Shown: one piece after another, positions 24,732 to 34,645 of the stretch
Layout of the letters: every line of letters starts with the position of its first letter
How positions within the stretch are numbered: the first letter of the stretch is position 1
From: Halobacteriales archaeon YIM A00010
Lineage (GTDB): Archaea > Halobacteriota > Halobacteria > Halobacteriales > Haloarculaceae
NCBI GenBank assembly: GCA_025041175.1
Contig: JAKCFJ010000003.1
Span: 1-64,000 of the forward strand
DNA: 64,000 bases
Reading direction: 5' to 3'
Translations under genes and position numbers: made by a program
Notes under the pieces: model-generated
The model's database searches: none
What the model saw: the letters and a program-made list of their open reading frames with translations, nothing else
Told to the model about the DNA's origin: nothing

Positions 24732-26049
24732 TGTCTATCAACCCTTGGACAGTGGTGGCTCCGCGTTCGATCCCTTTCTGAGGAGAAACATTATGTGAAT
24801 AGATATCTGAGAGGAAATCCCACGTCGACGCTTCGTTGATGTTGAATGGGGTTCGTGGTTTATAGGCGAGTTGATCGTCATTCGTCATCTCGAAGAACTT
24901 AGAGAGCGATTTCGGCCAAAGCGGTGATTCCCGCAATGCGTTGGAGTTTAGCACGTCAATGGCAGCTGGTAAGTGCCCAGCTTTGGTGCCCCAGAGTGGG
25001 TTTTCCTGAGTGATCCATTCAGCCACGTTCACGGCGGCCTCTGTGGTTCGCGTATCTCGACCCGGATTCCGGGGCAGTACGATCGTATGGCTTCCGGATT
25101 GAGCGTAGTTCTGTTGTTTATCGGGTGCGACAAACGGTTTAAACATGTTCCAATCGAATCCATCAAGCGACTGTAACACGGGTGCATACCATGTTCCGTT
25201 CATCGTCATCGCCAAATTGCCGTCCTGAAACGCGATGTCAGCCCTGTTTTCTGTCGTATTCGGGATGTCCCAGCCGTATTTTCCAGTGATATCGTGGTAT
25301 AACTGAGCTACTCTTATTCCCGCCTGGCTATCAAACTTGACCTCCATTGTCTCTTCATCGAACAGTTTTCCACCGCGCTGGTGATTCAAGGTGGCAAACG
25401 TTCGGAACATTCCTGCCGGATCGAGATAGGGGGTTGGAGTGAACGCGTGGGCGTCGGTTTCACTGACGATCGTGTCGCAAGCGGTCTTGAACTCCTGAAA
25501 GCCGGTCGGCGGGGACTGTGGATCGAGACCGGCTTTCTCGAACAGTGACTGGTTGTAGTACATCCCGATCGGGTGAGCGTCCAGCGGAAGGGCCAACTGC
25601 TCGCCATCAAACTGCATCTGCTCCCACAGCGTCGGAACGTAGTGGTCTGCTGCGGACTGGCTCAAATACTGATCGAACGGATCGAGCATCCGTTGGAACC
25701 GACCCATCAGTGCCTGGTGCATGATCGCAATGTCCGGCCCCTTGTCCGCGACCAACGCGGTGTACAGCTTGGTGTAGTAATCACCCCACGGGATTCGTTG
25801 ACGGTCGATCCGCACGTCTCCGAGTGGCTGCTCCTCGTTAAATCGATCGACGATCGAGATCATCGCTTCCCCGTCCCCGCCGCTGAACAGCGTCCAAAAC
25901 TGAACGGACAGCTCGGCGCTGCTCGCTCCACTGCCGATGACCCCATCGAGCGAGCTACACCCGGCCAGCCCTACAGTACCAACCACCCCGGCGCCTCCGA
26001 GAAACCGTCGCCTAGATAGAACACTGTTGCCTGTTATCGATGCTGCCAT
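24721..26049 (-). CDS. Sugar ABC transporter substrate-binding protein
   Basis: 442 residues. The Tat lipoprotein signal SRRRFLGGAGVVG ends at the lipobox GLAGC. Family 1 solute-binding signatures are GKYGWDIPNTTENRADIAFQ (near 236) and AMTMNGTWYAP (near 265). It is the first structural gene downstream of the ATPase in the order ATPase, binding protein, permease, permease, YesL. A 158-base gap separates it from the ATPase. Confidence 0.9.
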   Translation of the reverse strand: MAASITGNSVLSRRRFLGGAGVVGTVGLAGCSSLDGVIGSGASSAELSVQFWTLFSGGDGEAMISIVDRFNEEQPLGDVRIDRQRIPWGDYYTKLYTALVADKGPDIAIMHQALMGRFQRMLDPFDQYLSQSAADHYVPTLWEQMQFDGEQLALPLDAHPIGMYYNQSLFEKAGLDPQSPPTGFQEFKTACDTIVSETDAHAFTPTPYLDPAGMFRTFATLNHQRGGKLFDEETMEVKFDSQAGIRVAQLYHDITGKYGWDIPNTTENRADIAFQDGNLAMTMNGTWYAPVLQSLDGFDWNMFKPFVAPDKQQNYAQSGSHTIVLPRNPGRDTRTTEAAVNVAEWITQENPLWGTKAGHLPAAIDVLNSNALRESPLWPKSLSKFFEMTNDDQLAYKPRTPFNINEASTWDFLSDIYSHNVSPQKGIERGATTVQGLIDNVN

Positions 26050-26152
26050 TCCAGCGGAATATGAAATTCGAGTGTATTAAAACTTTCTGTTACTGAATCC
26101 AAATCAAGAATGAGCGACGGATGTAGACCGTGGTTCACACGACCGGGCGGGG

Positions 26153-26196
26153 TAGGGGAATCCCTCCGAGGGATCCCCTCTAGCAGACTAGGGTAC
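26153..26196. terminator. Hairpin between ATPase and binding protein genes
   Basis: GGGGAATCCCT and AGGGATCCCC form an almost perfect stem with a short CCG loop (about 26153-26176) in the gap between the two genes. It could attenuate, process or partly terminate the transcript so that the binding protein is made in excess. No clear T-tract follows. Confidence 0.35.
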
Positions 26197-26207
26197 TATC
26201 GACGTGC

Positions 26208-27347
26208 TCACGCCTCCTGCGTCGTGGTATCGGACGGGACGGTGTCGGCAGATTTCGGCTGTAACAGTAGGTTCTGTCCCGTCGCTCGGTCGAAAAGGTG
26301 CGCGTCAGCCTCGTCAAATGTGACCCGAATCTCGTCGCCTTCCGCATGGTCGATCTGTCCTAAAACACGCATTTTGAACTCGGTGTCTCCCCTGCGTAGA
26401 TACAAGTAGTTGTCATCTCCGACCGGCTCCCGCACCTCGAGCACGGCACCGATTTCATTGAAATCGTTCTCATCGGCAAAAGCCATGTGTTCAGGTCGAA
26501 TCCCGAGGGTGAACTCGTTGCTCGTGCTCCGTGTTTCGATGCGCTCGGCGTAGGCAGCCGATAACGTGTACGTAACGTCGCTACCAACGAGGATCGAGTT
26601 CTCTAAGCGTACGTCAAAGAAGTTCATCGAGGGGCTCCCGATGAACTCGGCGACGAACTTGTTCGCCGGCTCGGAGAACACCTCTTTTGGTGTACCGACC
26701 TGTTGTAATTTCCCTCCGTCGAGAATCACGACCCGATCGCTCATTGTCATCGCCTCCTCTTGGTCGTGAGTAACGTACACCGTAGTTGTATTGAGATCTT
26801 CTTGGATCCGCTGGAGTTCGGTACGCATGTGGACCCGGAGCTTGGCGTCAAGATTGGAGAGCGGCTCGTCCATCAGGAACGCCGAGGGGTCGCGCACGAT
26901 CGCGCGGCCAGTTGCGGCCCGCTGCTGCTGGCCACCCGAGAGTTCGCTGGGTTTCTTGCGCAACTGATCTTCGATTCCCATCATCTCGGCAGCTTCCCTC
27001 ACTCTCATTTCGATCTCCTCATCGGGCAGATCCGAATTGAGCTTCAATCCGTAGGACATGTTCTGTTCGACGCTCATGTGGGGATAGAGCGCGTAGTTCT
27101 GAAACACCATCGCGATATCCCGATCCTGTGGCGGGACATCGTTCACTCGTTGATCGCCGATGGAGATCGTTCCGCTGGTGACGTCCTCTAGGCCAGCGAT
27201 CATTCGAAGAATCGTCGATTTACCGGAGCCAGAGGGGCCGACAACGGTGATAAATTCACCATCATCGATGACCAAATCAAACGCATCCACGGCCACGATG
27301 TCGTCATCATACACTTTCTTAACGCTGTCGAGGCGTATTTCGCTCAT
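26208..27347 (-). CDS. CUT1-type sugar ABC transporter ATP-binding protein
   Basis: 379 residues. Walker A is GPSGSGKST near 38, the signature is LSGGQQQRAATGRAIVRD near 137 and Walker B is AFLMDEPLSNLDAKL. The MalK-like C-terminal domain is present (FTLGIRPEHMAF). The start MSEIRLDSVKKVY is supported by homology; the ten residues upstream are not family-like. It is about 60% similar by eye to the ATPase at 657-1781. The gene is divergent from the GH2 gene at 27736. Confidence 0.92.
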   Translation of the reverse strand: MSEIRLDSVKKVYDDDIVAVDAFDLVIDDGEFITVVGPSGSGKSTILRMIAGLEDVTSGTISIGDQRVNDVPPQDRDIAMVFQNYALYPHMSVEQNMSYGLKLNSDLPDEEIEMRVREAAEMMGIEDQLRKKPSELSGGQQQRAATGRAIVRDPSAFLMDEPLSNLDAKLRVHMRTELQRIQEDLNTTTVYVTHDQEEAMTMSDRVVILDGGKLQQVGTPKEVFSEPANKFVAEFIGSPSMNFFDVRLENSILVGSDVTYTLSAAYAERIETRSTSNEFTLGIRPEHMAFADENDFNEIGAVLEVREPVGDDNYLYLRRGDTEFKMRVLGQIDHAEGDEIRVTFDEADAHLFDRATGQNLLLQPKSADTVPSDTTTQEA

Positions 27348-27735
27348 CTCTACCCCACCACAATAATCCGGGTACATATATATCTTATCCGTATCTGAAC
27401 GAATAATTCCCCGTCGGTTGGTCTAACGGGTTGTATTCCGTATCTCTCGTACAGCTAAGGGCCCTCTCGCTAATCACACCGCGATCAATCCAGTAACGAC
27501 GACGCTTTGCTCTCACCAGCGATCGTACCCCTCCAGTAGACGTAATGCCATCGACAGAGTCAGCGCAGATAGTCGTAGTATTGCGCTTTTCACTGAACGA
27601 CGGTGACAGCTCTGCGTGTCTCCCGCGGTGCGGATGTCGTTCGGCTGGTCATACGGGTCTGAGTGCTACTGTTCAATACGAGCGATAGCGTAACAATAAT
27701 ATAGTTGCGCCGAGCGGGTTCAATTGAACGAGTCC
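27348..27735. promoter_or_regulatory. Intergenic region between divergent ATPase and GH2 genes
   Basis: 388 bases without a gene. The part next to the ATPase contains TACATATATATCTTATC (27373-27389), a good TATA region for the transporter operon on the minus strand. AATAATATAG near 27695 is a candidate TATA element for the GH2 gene. No clear operator was found. Confidence 0.45.
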
Positions 27736-30375
27736 ATGAGCGCCTTCACCAGAGAATCCACCGTTAGGTTGTCCTCCGGATGGCTTTTTTCGATCGATCC
27801 CGACAATGTCGGTGTTGACGAAGGGTGGTACGATCCCGATATCGAACTCCCTGATGCCCACAATGTCGAGGTCCCTCACGCGTGGCAAGAACACGATGAA
27901 TTGCGCGAGTACACCGGAACGGCGTGGTATCGCCAGTCGTTCTCGCTCAACCGCGACGTTGAGGGGCGCATGCTCCTCCGGTTCGGTGCGGTCGACTATG
28001 AAGCAACTGTTTGGGTCAACGGGATAGCGATCGGATCGAACCGTGGCGGGTACCTTCCGTTCGTCTTCGACGTTACCGACGCGTTGTGCACCGACGAGAA
28101 CGTCGTCGCTGTCCGCGTTCACGACCCCGAGGACGTGACGGAGATTCCCCACGGGAAACAAGGGGATCCGTGGTATACCAGAGTAAGCGGTATCTGGCAA
28201 AACGTCTCTCTCGTCGAAGTGCCGGAGACCTACGTGACGTCGGCACAGGCGACCCCCGACCTCGACGCCGACACCGTCAACATCGCCATCACGGTGGCTA
28301 GCGAGACGGAAGACAATCTCCGGGTACGCGTGAGCGTCACACAGGAGGGGCAAACGCTCGGATCGGCTGGAGGCCGACTTACCGACGATGAGGGAGAGAT
28401 CACTGTCGACCTCGACGATCCGACGTACTGGACGCCGGCGATGCCAGCCCTCTGTGAGTTCGAGGTCGAACTCCGTACTGGCGATGGTGCTATCGACACG
28501 TACTCGGACTACTTCGGCATGCGCACTGTCTCCGTCAAAGACGGCGAATGGTACCTCAACGGCGAACCCTTGTGCGTTCGCGGTGCGCTCGATCAGGCGT
28601 ACTATCCAGACACGCTCTACCGCCCGGACGGATCGATCAGCTACCGACAGGAAGTCGAGATGGCAAAGGAACTCGGATTCAATCTGTTGCGCAAGCATAT
28701 CAAACCCGCTCACCCGGAGTTCATCGAATTAGCCGATCGCCATGGCCTCCTCGTCTGGGAAGAACCGGCCAACCCGGATGTGTTCACCGAGCGGTCGAAG
28801 CGCGAAGTGCGCGAGCAGTTCGAAGGGATGGTCGAGCGGGATTACAACCGTCCGAGCGTGATCGTTTGGAGCCTCTATAACGAGGAGTGGGGGATCGGGA
28901 ACGATCAGACTACCTCGACCCCGGACGAGGCGGCACGTCTGTGGAACGACGAGGACAAGCAGGAGTACCTTTCGACGTTCTACACCGAGGCTCGAGAACT
29001 GGACCCAACACGGCTGATCTGCGATAATTCGGGGTGGGCGCACGTCAATACGGACATCAACGACTATCACGAATACTTCGTCGTTCCTGACCGGGCCGAC
29101 GCCTGGCGGGAACGACTCGAAGCCATCGGCGCGACGCCGAAGGCCAACTACGCGACGACGAAGTACGACGATCCGGAGACGGCACCGATCGTCATCTCGG
29201 AGTTCGGCACATGGGGACTCCCGGACGTCGAGCGACTCAGAGGATCCTCTGGAGGAGATCCCCCCTGGTTCACTCACGGCTTTCTGGACGGGTTAAAGCG
29301 GCCAGAAGGCATCGATGACCGGTTCGCCGAGAGTGCACTCTCCGATGCGTTCGACGACCTGTCGTCGCTCGCTACCGCCTGGCAACATCGGGAACTCACG
29401 TCGATCGAAGGGATAATCCGCGACATGCGGAACACGGCCGAGGTCTCAGGATACGTGCTCACGGAATTCACCGACATCGAGTGGGAGTTCAACGGCGTTC
29501 TCGATTACCGGCGCGAACCGAAGAGGGGACTCGAGAGGTTTGCCGCCGTGAACGCACCCGTGACGGCGTGGGCGGTCCCGCGAAAACGCGTTCACTGGGA
29601 CGACGACTCGCTGGTGGCGGATATCGTCGTCGTCAACGACACGCCGGATACGACACCCGTTACGATGGAGTGGGAGGCGTTCGATCATTCCGAAACACTC
29701 GACATTGAAATCGCTGGTAACGATATCGAACGGATCCCCCGTGCCATCGACGTTCCCATCCAACCGGTCGACACGCCACAAATGGAGTCGGTCACGGTTC
29801 GTCTTCTCGAACAGGACCTGACCGCTACCTCTGATGTGGTCGTCGCCCCGGCTGGTACCGCCGTTCCGGATGTCACGGTGGCTCCAGACGACGAGGGACT
29901 GGCTGACGCCCTCACGAGGAGAGGATACGAACTCGCCACCCCCGACACAGCCGACGTTACGATCAGAACGGGAGAAACCGGAACGGAGGACGGTGATGAC
30001 ACGCTCGTTCTGCCCGACAGCGGCGGTGATTTCGGTGACGTCGACGACGTGGCCTTTGCTACGTTGCCCGAGCGGGAGAGCTGGAACCTCTGTGCTTGCT
30101 TTGTCGCCCAAACGCTGTTCGACGGCGTCGACGTGGTTCCAGGATGGGCGTTCGAAGACCTCTACCCCTACGCATACGTCGAGAACGTCAAAGCGGATGA
30201 TACCATACGCGTGGCATATACGGAGGGGTGGCTTGCCAATTCGGGAGCAATCTCACTAACGCGTCGGACTGCCGATGGAACGCTCGGGATCTGCTCGCTT
30301 CGCCTTGTCGACGGCTACGGCGAGCACCCAATGGCAACAGCAGTGCTGGATCGGCTCCTCGAACAGTTCGCATAG
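27736..30375 (+). CDS. GH2 glycoside hydrolase (beta-galactosidase/beta-glucuronidase type), cytoplasmic
   Basis: 879 residues. It has an N-terminal GH2 sugar-binding jelly roll (GTAWYRQSF, VDYEATVWVNG, PWYTRVSGIWQNV), an immunoglobulin-like middle and a TIM barrel. The acid/base is E383 in YNEEWG and the nucleophile E489 in VISEFGTWG. RKHIKPAHPEF and VWEEPANP are typical of the barrel. No signal peptide is present, so it acts inside the cell on imported oligosaccharides. I chose the ATG at 27736; the TTG at 27724 is weaker. The gene at 31817 is a close paralogue. The sugar specificity is not evident. Confidence 0.9.
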   Translation: MSAFTRESTVRLSSGWLFSIDPDNVGVDEGWYDPDIELPDAHNVEVPHAWQEHDELREYTGTAWYRQSFSLNRDVEGRMLLRFGAVDYEATVWVNGIAIGSNRGGYLPFVFDVTDALCTDENVVAVRVHDPEDVTEIPHGKQGDPWYTRVSGIWQNVSLVEVPETYVTSAQATPDLDADTVNIAITVASETEDNLRVRVSVTQEGQTLGSAGGRLTDDEGEITVDLDDPTYWTPAMPALCEFEVELRTGDGAIDTYSDYFGMRTVSVKDGEWYLNGEPLCVRGALDQAYYPDTLYRPDGSISYRQEVEMAKELGFNLLRKHIKPAHPEFIELADRHGLLVWEEPANPDVFTERSKREVREQFEGMVERDYNRPSVIVWSLYNEEWGIGNDQTTSTPDEAARLWNDEDKQEYLSTFYTEARELDPTRLICDNSGWAHVNTDINDYHEYFVVPDRADAWRERLEAIGATPKANYATTKYDDPETAPIVISEFGTWGLPDVERLRGSSGGDPPWFTHGFLDGLKRPEGIDDRFAESALSDAFDDLSSLATAWQHRELTSIEGIIRDMRNTAEVSGYVLTEFTDIEWEFNGVLDYRREPKRGLERFAAVNAPVTAWAVPRKRVHWDDDSLVADIVVVNDTPDTTPVTMEWEAFDHSETLDIEIAGNDIERIPRAIDVPIQPVDTPQMESVTVRLLEQDLTATSDVVVAPAGTAVPDVTVAPDDEGLADALTRRGYELATPDTADVTIRTGETGTEDGDDTLVLPDSGGDFGDVDDVAFATLPERESWNLCACFVAQTLFDGVDVVPGWAFEDLYPYAYVENVKADDTIRVAYTEGWLANSGAISLTRRTADGTLGICSLRLVDGYGEHPMATAVLDRLLEQFA

Positions 30376-30919
30376 ATCGTACTGCAATACAACCGTGTAC
30401 CCGCCTTCGCCATCGCTATCGGGTGGGCTATTTCACAGCGTCCCACGTCTCGTTTACACGAGGGCCTTGGAACTCTCTGACTGGTGGTTCGTAGAACATC
30501 GAGTGAACCCATCCCAGACCCAAATTTGGACTAGATGTCCTTGCACCCGATGAGACTAACCACGTACTCAGGTAACGTTTGCTCCCGTGTTTCGCATTGT
30601 GATACTGAGTAGCGTTGCAGCTCTGAATTACAATAGTAATATCGTAAAGGAATAATTACGACCGTACTCCTGTAACGCCTTCGAATAGATGTGAGATAAA
30701 ACCGCCATTACCGCTGTTTTCTCGATGAGAAACTACTCATAAAACAGTCATACATCAATCATATATTCTCATGATAACGGCAGGATCAACACCTGTTCGA
30801 ATTTCTGTGCGGAACGCACGCAGACTAGCAAAAGCACGATATCCAATAGTAACTAGTTGGGAATGACGGTACTGGCCGGCTCACGTCAATATTATTGATG
30901 GGTAGCATACGACACGCAG
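30376..30919. other. 544-base AT-rich gap without recognisable genes
   Basis: No open frame matches a family I know. The GH2 gene ends at 30375 and the IclR gene ends at 30920 on the other strand, so the gap holds two converging 3' ends. No strong terminator hairpin was seen. Confidence 0.4.
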
Positions 30920-31720
30920 TCAGTCGAGTATGTCCGTCTCGATTGCACCCCCCGTCTCTACGAGAAGCGTCGCAATATCCTCAACACGACCGCCGTCTAG
31001 GGCGGATGCGGACCCGCTCACCTCAAGAGCAGCGACAGCGTAGTCATCGGTGTTGCGAATCGGCACGGCAATGCTATGGAGGCTATCGTCCGATCGGTCC
31101 CGACTGACCACGTGACGATGGCCTTGAAGCAGACCAGCACTGTATTCGCCATCGTTCGGACCGTCGCGATCGATAATAAGGCGCTGATCACGGATCCGTT
31201 CCAGTTCGTCCAGCAGGCCGGTCACGCTGGGCGAGCCCTCCGCTCCCTCTAGATACGTCTCCACTTCATCGAGGGGCCGGTACGACAGAATCGCCTTGCC
31301 AGCAGCTGGCACGTGTATCGGTATACGGCCTCCTTCGCCGACAGGACCACGGGGAGCCTCTGTAGTGCGCGTCTGATACAGATAGACCGCGTCACCGTTT
31401 TCCTCGACGATCAGTGAGACGGTTTCCCCAATCTCCTCGGCCAAGCGATCGATTCTCGACCGCGCGTACTGGTAGACAGTACATCGTTCCCGTATCCGTA
31501 TTCCGAGCTGAAAGAACCGGAATGACAACACGTACTGGTTACCCTTCTTCGTAACGAATCCGAGTGACTTGAGGGTGGCTAAATACTTGTAGACGGAACT
31601 TTTCGGAATATCCGTCCGTCGTGCTATTTCGGTCACACCCGTGCCTCCATTCCGTTCTAATTCCGCTAGTATCGCAAACGTCTTGGAGATGGATTTGATG
31701 TGGTGATTTGGAGTGGCCAT
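30920..31720 (-). CDS. IclR-family transcriptional regulator
   Basis: 266 residues. The winged helix includes EIARRTDIPKSSVYKYLATL (about 31-50) and the effector domain includes GRIPIHVPAAGKAILSY and LHSIAVPI. It lies between the two GH2 paralogues and is divergent from the second, with a perfect 6-3-6 palindrome in the shared promoter. It probably controls the GH2 genes and the adjacent transporter, and itself. The ligand is likely a sugar acid or sugar released by these enzymes. Confidence 0.92.
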   Translation of the reverse strand: MATPNHHIKSISKTFAILAELERNGGTGVTEIARRTDIPKSSVYKYLATLKSLGFVTKKGNQYVLSFRFFQLGIRIRERCTVYQYARSRIDRLAEEIGETVSLIVEENGDAVYLYQTRTTEAPRGPVGEGGRIPIHVPAAGKAILSYRPLDEVETYLEGAEGSPSVTGLLDELERIRDQRLIIDRDGPNDGEYSAGLLQGHRHVVSRDRSDDSLHSIAVPIRNTDDYAVAALEVSGSASALDGGRVEDIATLLVETGGAIETDILD

Positions 31721-31724
31721 TCGT

Positions 31725-31739
31725 GCATACTACGTATGC
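31725..31739. promoter_or_regulatory. Candidate IclR operator palindrome
   Basis: GCATAC-TAC-GTATGC, a perfect inverted repeat four bases before the IclR start codon and about 78 bases before the GH2 start. On the minus strand TTTTATT (31748-31754) is a suitable TATA element, so a bound dimer would sit just downstream of it and block the IclR transcript. It is inferred to be an autoregulatory operator. Confidence 0.6.
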
Positions 31740-31816
31740 GGACGGAATAAAACGGTTTCTCTCCGGTGCTAGCCAGACGCTGAAAGAGTTAAGGAGAAAC
31801 GACAACGACACCACAC

Positions 31817-34519
31817 ATGAACGAACGGGAGAACGGTTCGAGGCTGTCAATAGACCTCGACGGAGAGTGGGAATTCCGCCTCGATCCCACCGGGGAGGGA
31901 ACGAATGAGAGGTGGTACGCACCGACGAGAGCCTGGCCAGAGGACGCGTCTCGGGTGATTTCACTCCCGCACACGTGGCAGGAAGAAGACGGCTGTAGGG
32001 ACTATACTGGGACGGCATGGTACCGGCGTACCGTCAACGTCAGGGAGGACGTCGCCGACAACGGCTGGCGTGCATTCGTACTGTTCGGAGCTGCCGACTA
32101 CCGAACGGAGGTGTGGCTGAACGGGAGTAAACTGGGGGGCAACCGTGGGGGCTATCTCCCGTTCGAAGTGGAAGCAACGAACGCACTCCGGTCGGGTCCG
32201 AACACGTTGGTGGTCGCGGTTACCGATCCGGACGATCTCTCCGAAATTCCACACGGAAAACAGGGTGACCCATGGTACACGCGGGTAAGCGGTATCTGGC
32301 AGTCCGTGGCGCTCGAGTTCCGGCCACAGTCTCACATCGTTTCCGTAGAGGTGACTCCAGACGTGTCTTCCAACGGAGCGTCCGTAGCTGTCGACATCGA
32401 CGCTGGGCCTCGAGAGTATGCCACCCTTCAGGCGGTGGTCTACGCGTTCCGAGACGGTCGCAGCGTGGCGACCGATTCGATCGATGTCTCTAAGGAGGAT
32501 GCAGCATTCCTGGCCTTCGATGATCCAGACTACTGGACGCCCAATTCCCCCGTCCTCTATGATCTCACTGTGCAACTTGAGAGCGAAGGTGATGTCGTAG
32601 ACCGCTACGAGGACTATTTCGGGCTACGGTCGATCGATTGGAACGACGGTCAGATCCTCCTCAACGGGGAACCAATACGAATTCGGGGCGTTCTCGATCA
32701 GGGCTACTATCCGAAAACACACTACCGGCCCCAGGGGGACACTACCGCCGCCTTCGAACACGAGATAGCAACAGCGAAAGAGCTCGGATTCAACCTCATC
32801 CGCAAACACCTCAAGCCCGCTCATCCGGAGTTCCTTAGGCTTGCGGACGAGATGGGTATCCTCGTTTGGGAGGAACCCGCGAATCCGTCCCGCTTTACCG
32901 AACGGTCGAGACGGGAAGTGAGAACACAACTTCACAACCTCATTACCCGCGACTACAATCGACCCAGCGTCGTTATCTGGAGTGTCTACAACGAGGAGTG
33001 GGGCATTGGTCACCACGACACCGAGGAGACGCTTTGGACCGACGAGACGAAACAATCGGTCCTCCGCTCTGTAGTAGCGTCAGCTCGAGAGCGAGATCCG
33101 ACACGCCTCATCTGCGACAATTCGGGGTGGGCACACGTCGATACCGACATCAACGACTACCACCGGTACTTCGTGAGCCCCGATCGTGCTGGGCAGTGGG
33201 ACGACGATCTCACCCACATCCGCCACCATCCCGGCGATAACTACGCCACCCACGACGGCGACACCGATGCCCCAATCATGATAACCGAACTCGGGACGTG
33301 GGCGTTCTGTGATCTCGACATCCTTCGGGAGCAGTATGCCGGGGATCCACCGTGGTTCTCCCACGAATTCCTCACCCAACAGATGAAACGCCCCGAGGAC
33401 GTTGACGAACGGCTCGCCGAGTCCGATCTCGAAACGGTTTTCGAGGACATCGATCATCTCATAGACTGCTGGCAGAAACGGGCGATGGTCTCCCTCAAAC
33501 ATCTCGTAGAACAGATACGGAAACACGAGGACATCGCGGGATTCGTCCTCACTGAACTCTCCGATACGGAATGGGAATTCAACGGGATCCTCGACTACTT
33601 CCGCAACGAGAAGTCCTTTTACGACGACTTTGCAGCTGTTAACGGAGATATCGCCGTCATCGCCGAACCCTCAACCCATGCCGCGTGGTCGGGTGAGACG
33701 ATCGACATCGACGTTTACGTAGTCAACGATACCACTATGTCGTGTACGGGTCGCCTTACGTGGGGCATAGCCGACCGTGAGCAACAGCTCCCGGTCTCGG
33801 TAGAACAGAATTCGGTGGATCACTTCTCCGTGTCGTTCCGACTACCGACGAGCAATGACGACGCCGTCACGATCGAGGCGGCAACTGTCGAGCTAGTAGC
33901 TGAATCGCTGTCTGTGTCGACAACGGAACCGGTCGCGGTAATACCGCCTGAAAGCACCACTGATCCGACCGTCCGAGTCTACGCACGTGGAACCCTCGCC
34001 TCTCGGCTTGCCCAGAACGGTATCGATGTCTCACACCGTCTCACGAACGACATCGATGTCGCGTTTGTAGTAGATTTCACACCATCGGTCGAAGAATTCC
34101 TGAATGAGGGTAACGTTGTCGTCCAGTATCCGGATTCAAACGCCAAGATGGCCACAACCGGGCCGTTCAGCTATCGATCGCTGCCGAGCGGCGAAAGCTG
34201 GGACCTAACTGGATCACTTCTCTACCAAGACTCGCCGCTGTTGGCAGATCTCTGTTCAGGCAAACGGATCGGCTGGGCGTTCGAGGACGTTTACCCGCAC
34301 GCGGTCGCTGTTGACCTTGATCGGACAGTGGATACCATACACGCCGGCTACATCGAGGGATGGGTTGGAGAGTGGGGAAGTCCGCTCGTTTCGCGATCTA
34401 TCGGCGACGGCACCGCTGTCGCGTGTACGTTTCAGATCATAGATGACTACGGTACTCGTCCAGCCGTGACAACGCTTGTCGACCGGCTTATCACCATAGA
34501 TCATCCTGACGAGCTATAA
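31817..34519 (+). CDS. GH2 glycoside hydrolase, cytoplasmic, paralogue of the 27.7-kb gene
   Basis: 900 residues with the same architecture as the GH2 at 27736-30375. The acid/base is E393 in YNEEWG and the nucleophile E491 in ITELGTW. Long stretches are nearly identical to the paralogue (KELGFNL, RKHLKPAHPEF, LVWEEPANP, ICDNSGWAHVDTDINDYH), while the C-terminal domains have diverged. No signal peptide. It is divergent from the IclR gene. The pair may split two linkages or two anomeric sugars of one polysaccharide, which is an inference. Confidence 0.9.
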   Translation: MNERENGSRLSIDLDGEWEFRLDPTGEGTNERWYAPTRAWPEDASRVISLPHTWQEEDGCRDYTGTAWYRRTVNVREDVADNGWRAFVLFGAADYRTEVWLNGSKLGGNRGGYLPFEVEATNALRSGPNTLVVAVTDPDDLSEIPHGKQGDPWYTRVSGIWQSVALEFRPQSHIVSVEVTPDVSSNGASVAVDIDAGPREYATLQAVVYAFRDGRSVATDSIDVSKEDAAFLAFDDPDYWTPNSPVLYDLTVQLESEGDVVDRYEDYFGLRSIDWNDGQILLNGEPIRIRGVLDQGYYPKTHYRPQGDTTAAFEHEIATAKELGFNLIRKHLKPAHPEFLRLADEMGILVWEEPANPSRFTERSRREVRTQLHNLITRDYNRPSVVIWSVYNEEWGIGHHDTEETLWTDETKQSVLRSVVASARERDPTRLICDNSGWAHVDTDINDYHRYFVSPDRAGQWDDDLTHIRHHPGDNYATHDGDTDAPIMITELGTWAFCDLDILREQYAGDPPWFSHEFLTQQMKRPEDVDERLAESDLETVFEDIDHLIDCWQKRAMVSLKHLVEQIRKHEDIAGFVLTELSDTEWEFNGILDYFRNEKSFYDDFAAVNGDIAVIAEPSTHAAWSGETIDIDVYVVNDTTMSCTGRLTWGIADREQQLPVSVEQNSVDHFSVSFRLPTSNDDAVTIEAATVELVAESLSVSTTEPVAVIPPESTTDPTVRVYARGTLASRLAQNGIDVSHRLTNDIDVAFVVDFTPSVEEFLNEGNVVVQYPDSNAKMATTGPFSYRSLPSGESWDLTGSLLYQDSPLLADLCSGKRIGWAFEDVYPHAVAVDLDRTVDTIHAGYIEGWVGEWGSPLVSRSIGDGTAVACTFQIIDDYGTRPAVTTLVDRLITIDHPDEL

Positions 34520-34611
34520 CAGAGGATCGACTTGTGTTCCTCTATCCCGGTCTATCATGTCTTGATGAATCCTTCCCTTAGCGTTTAATTGCCAGTTCCA
34601 ACCCCATAATG

Positions 34612-34619
34612 TTTATATA
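34612..34619 (+). promoter_or_regulatory. TATA box of the GH43 gene
   Basis: TTTATATA, 27 bases before the GH43 start codon. That spacing places the transcript start within a few bases of the ATG, so the mRNA is probably leaderless. Confidence 0.6.
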
Positions 34620-34645
34620 CCTATGGATAGTCTTCAAATTGAGTC

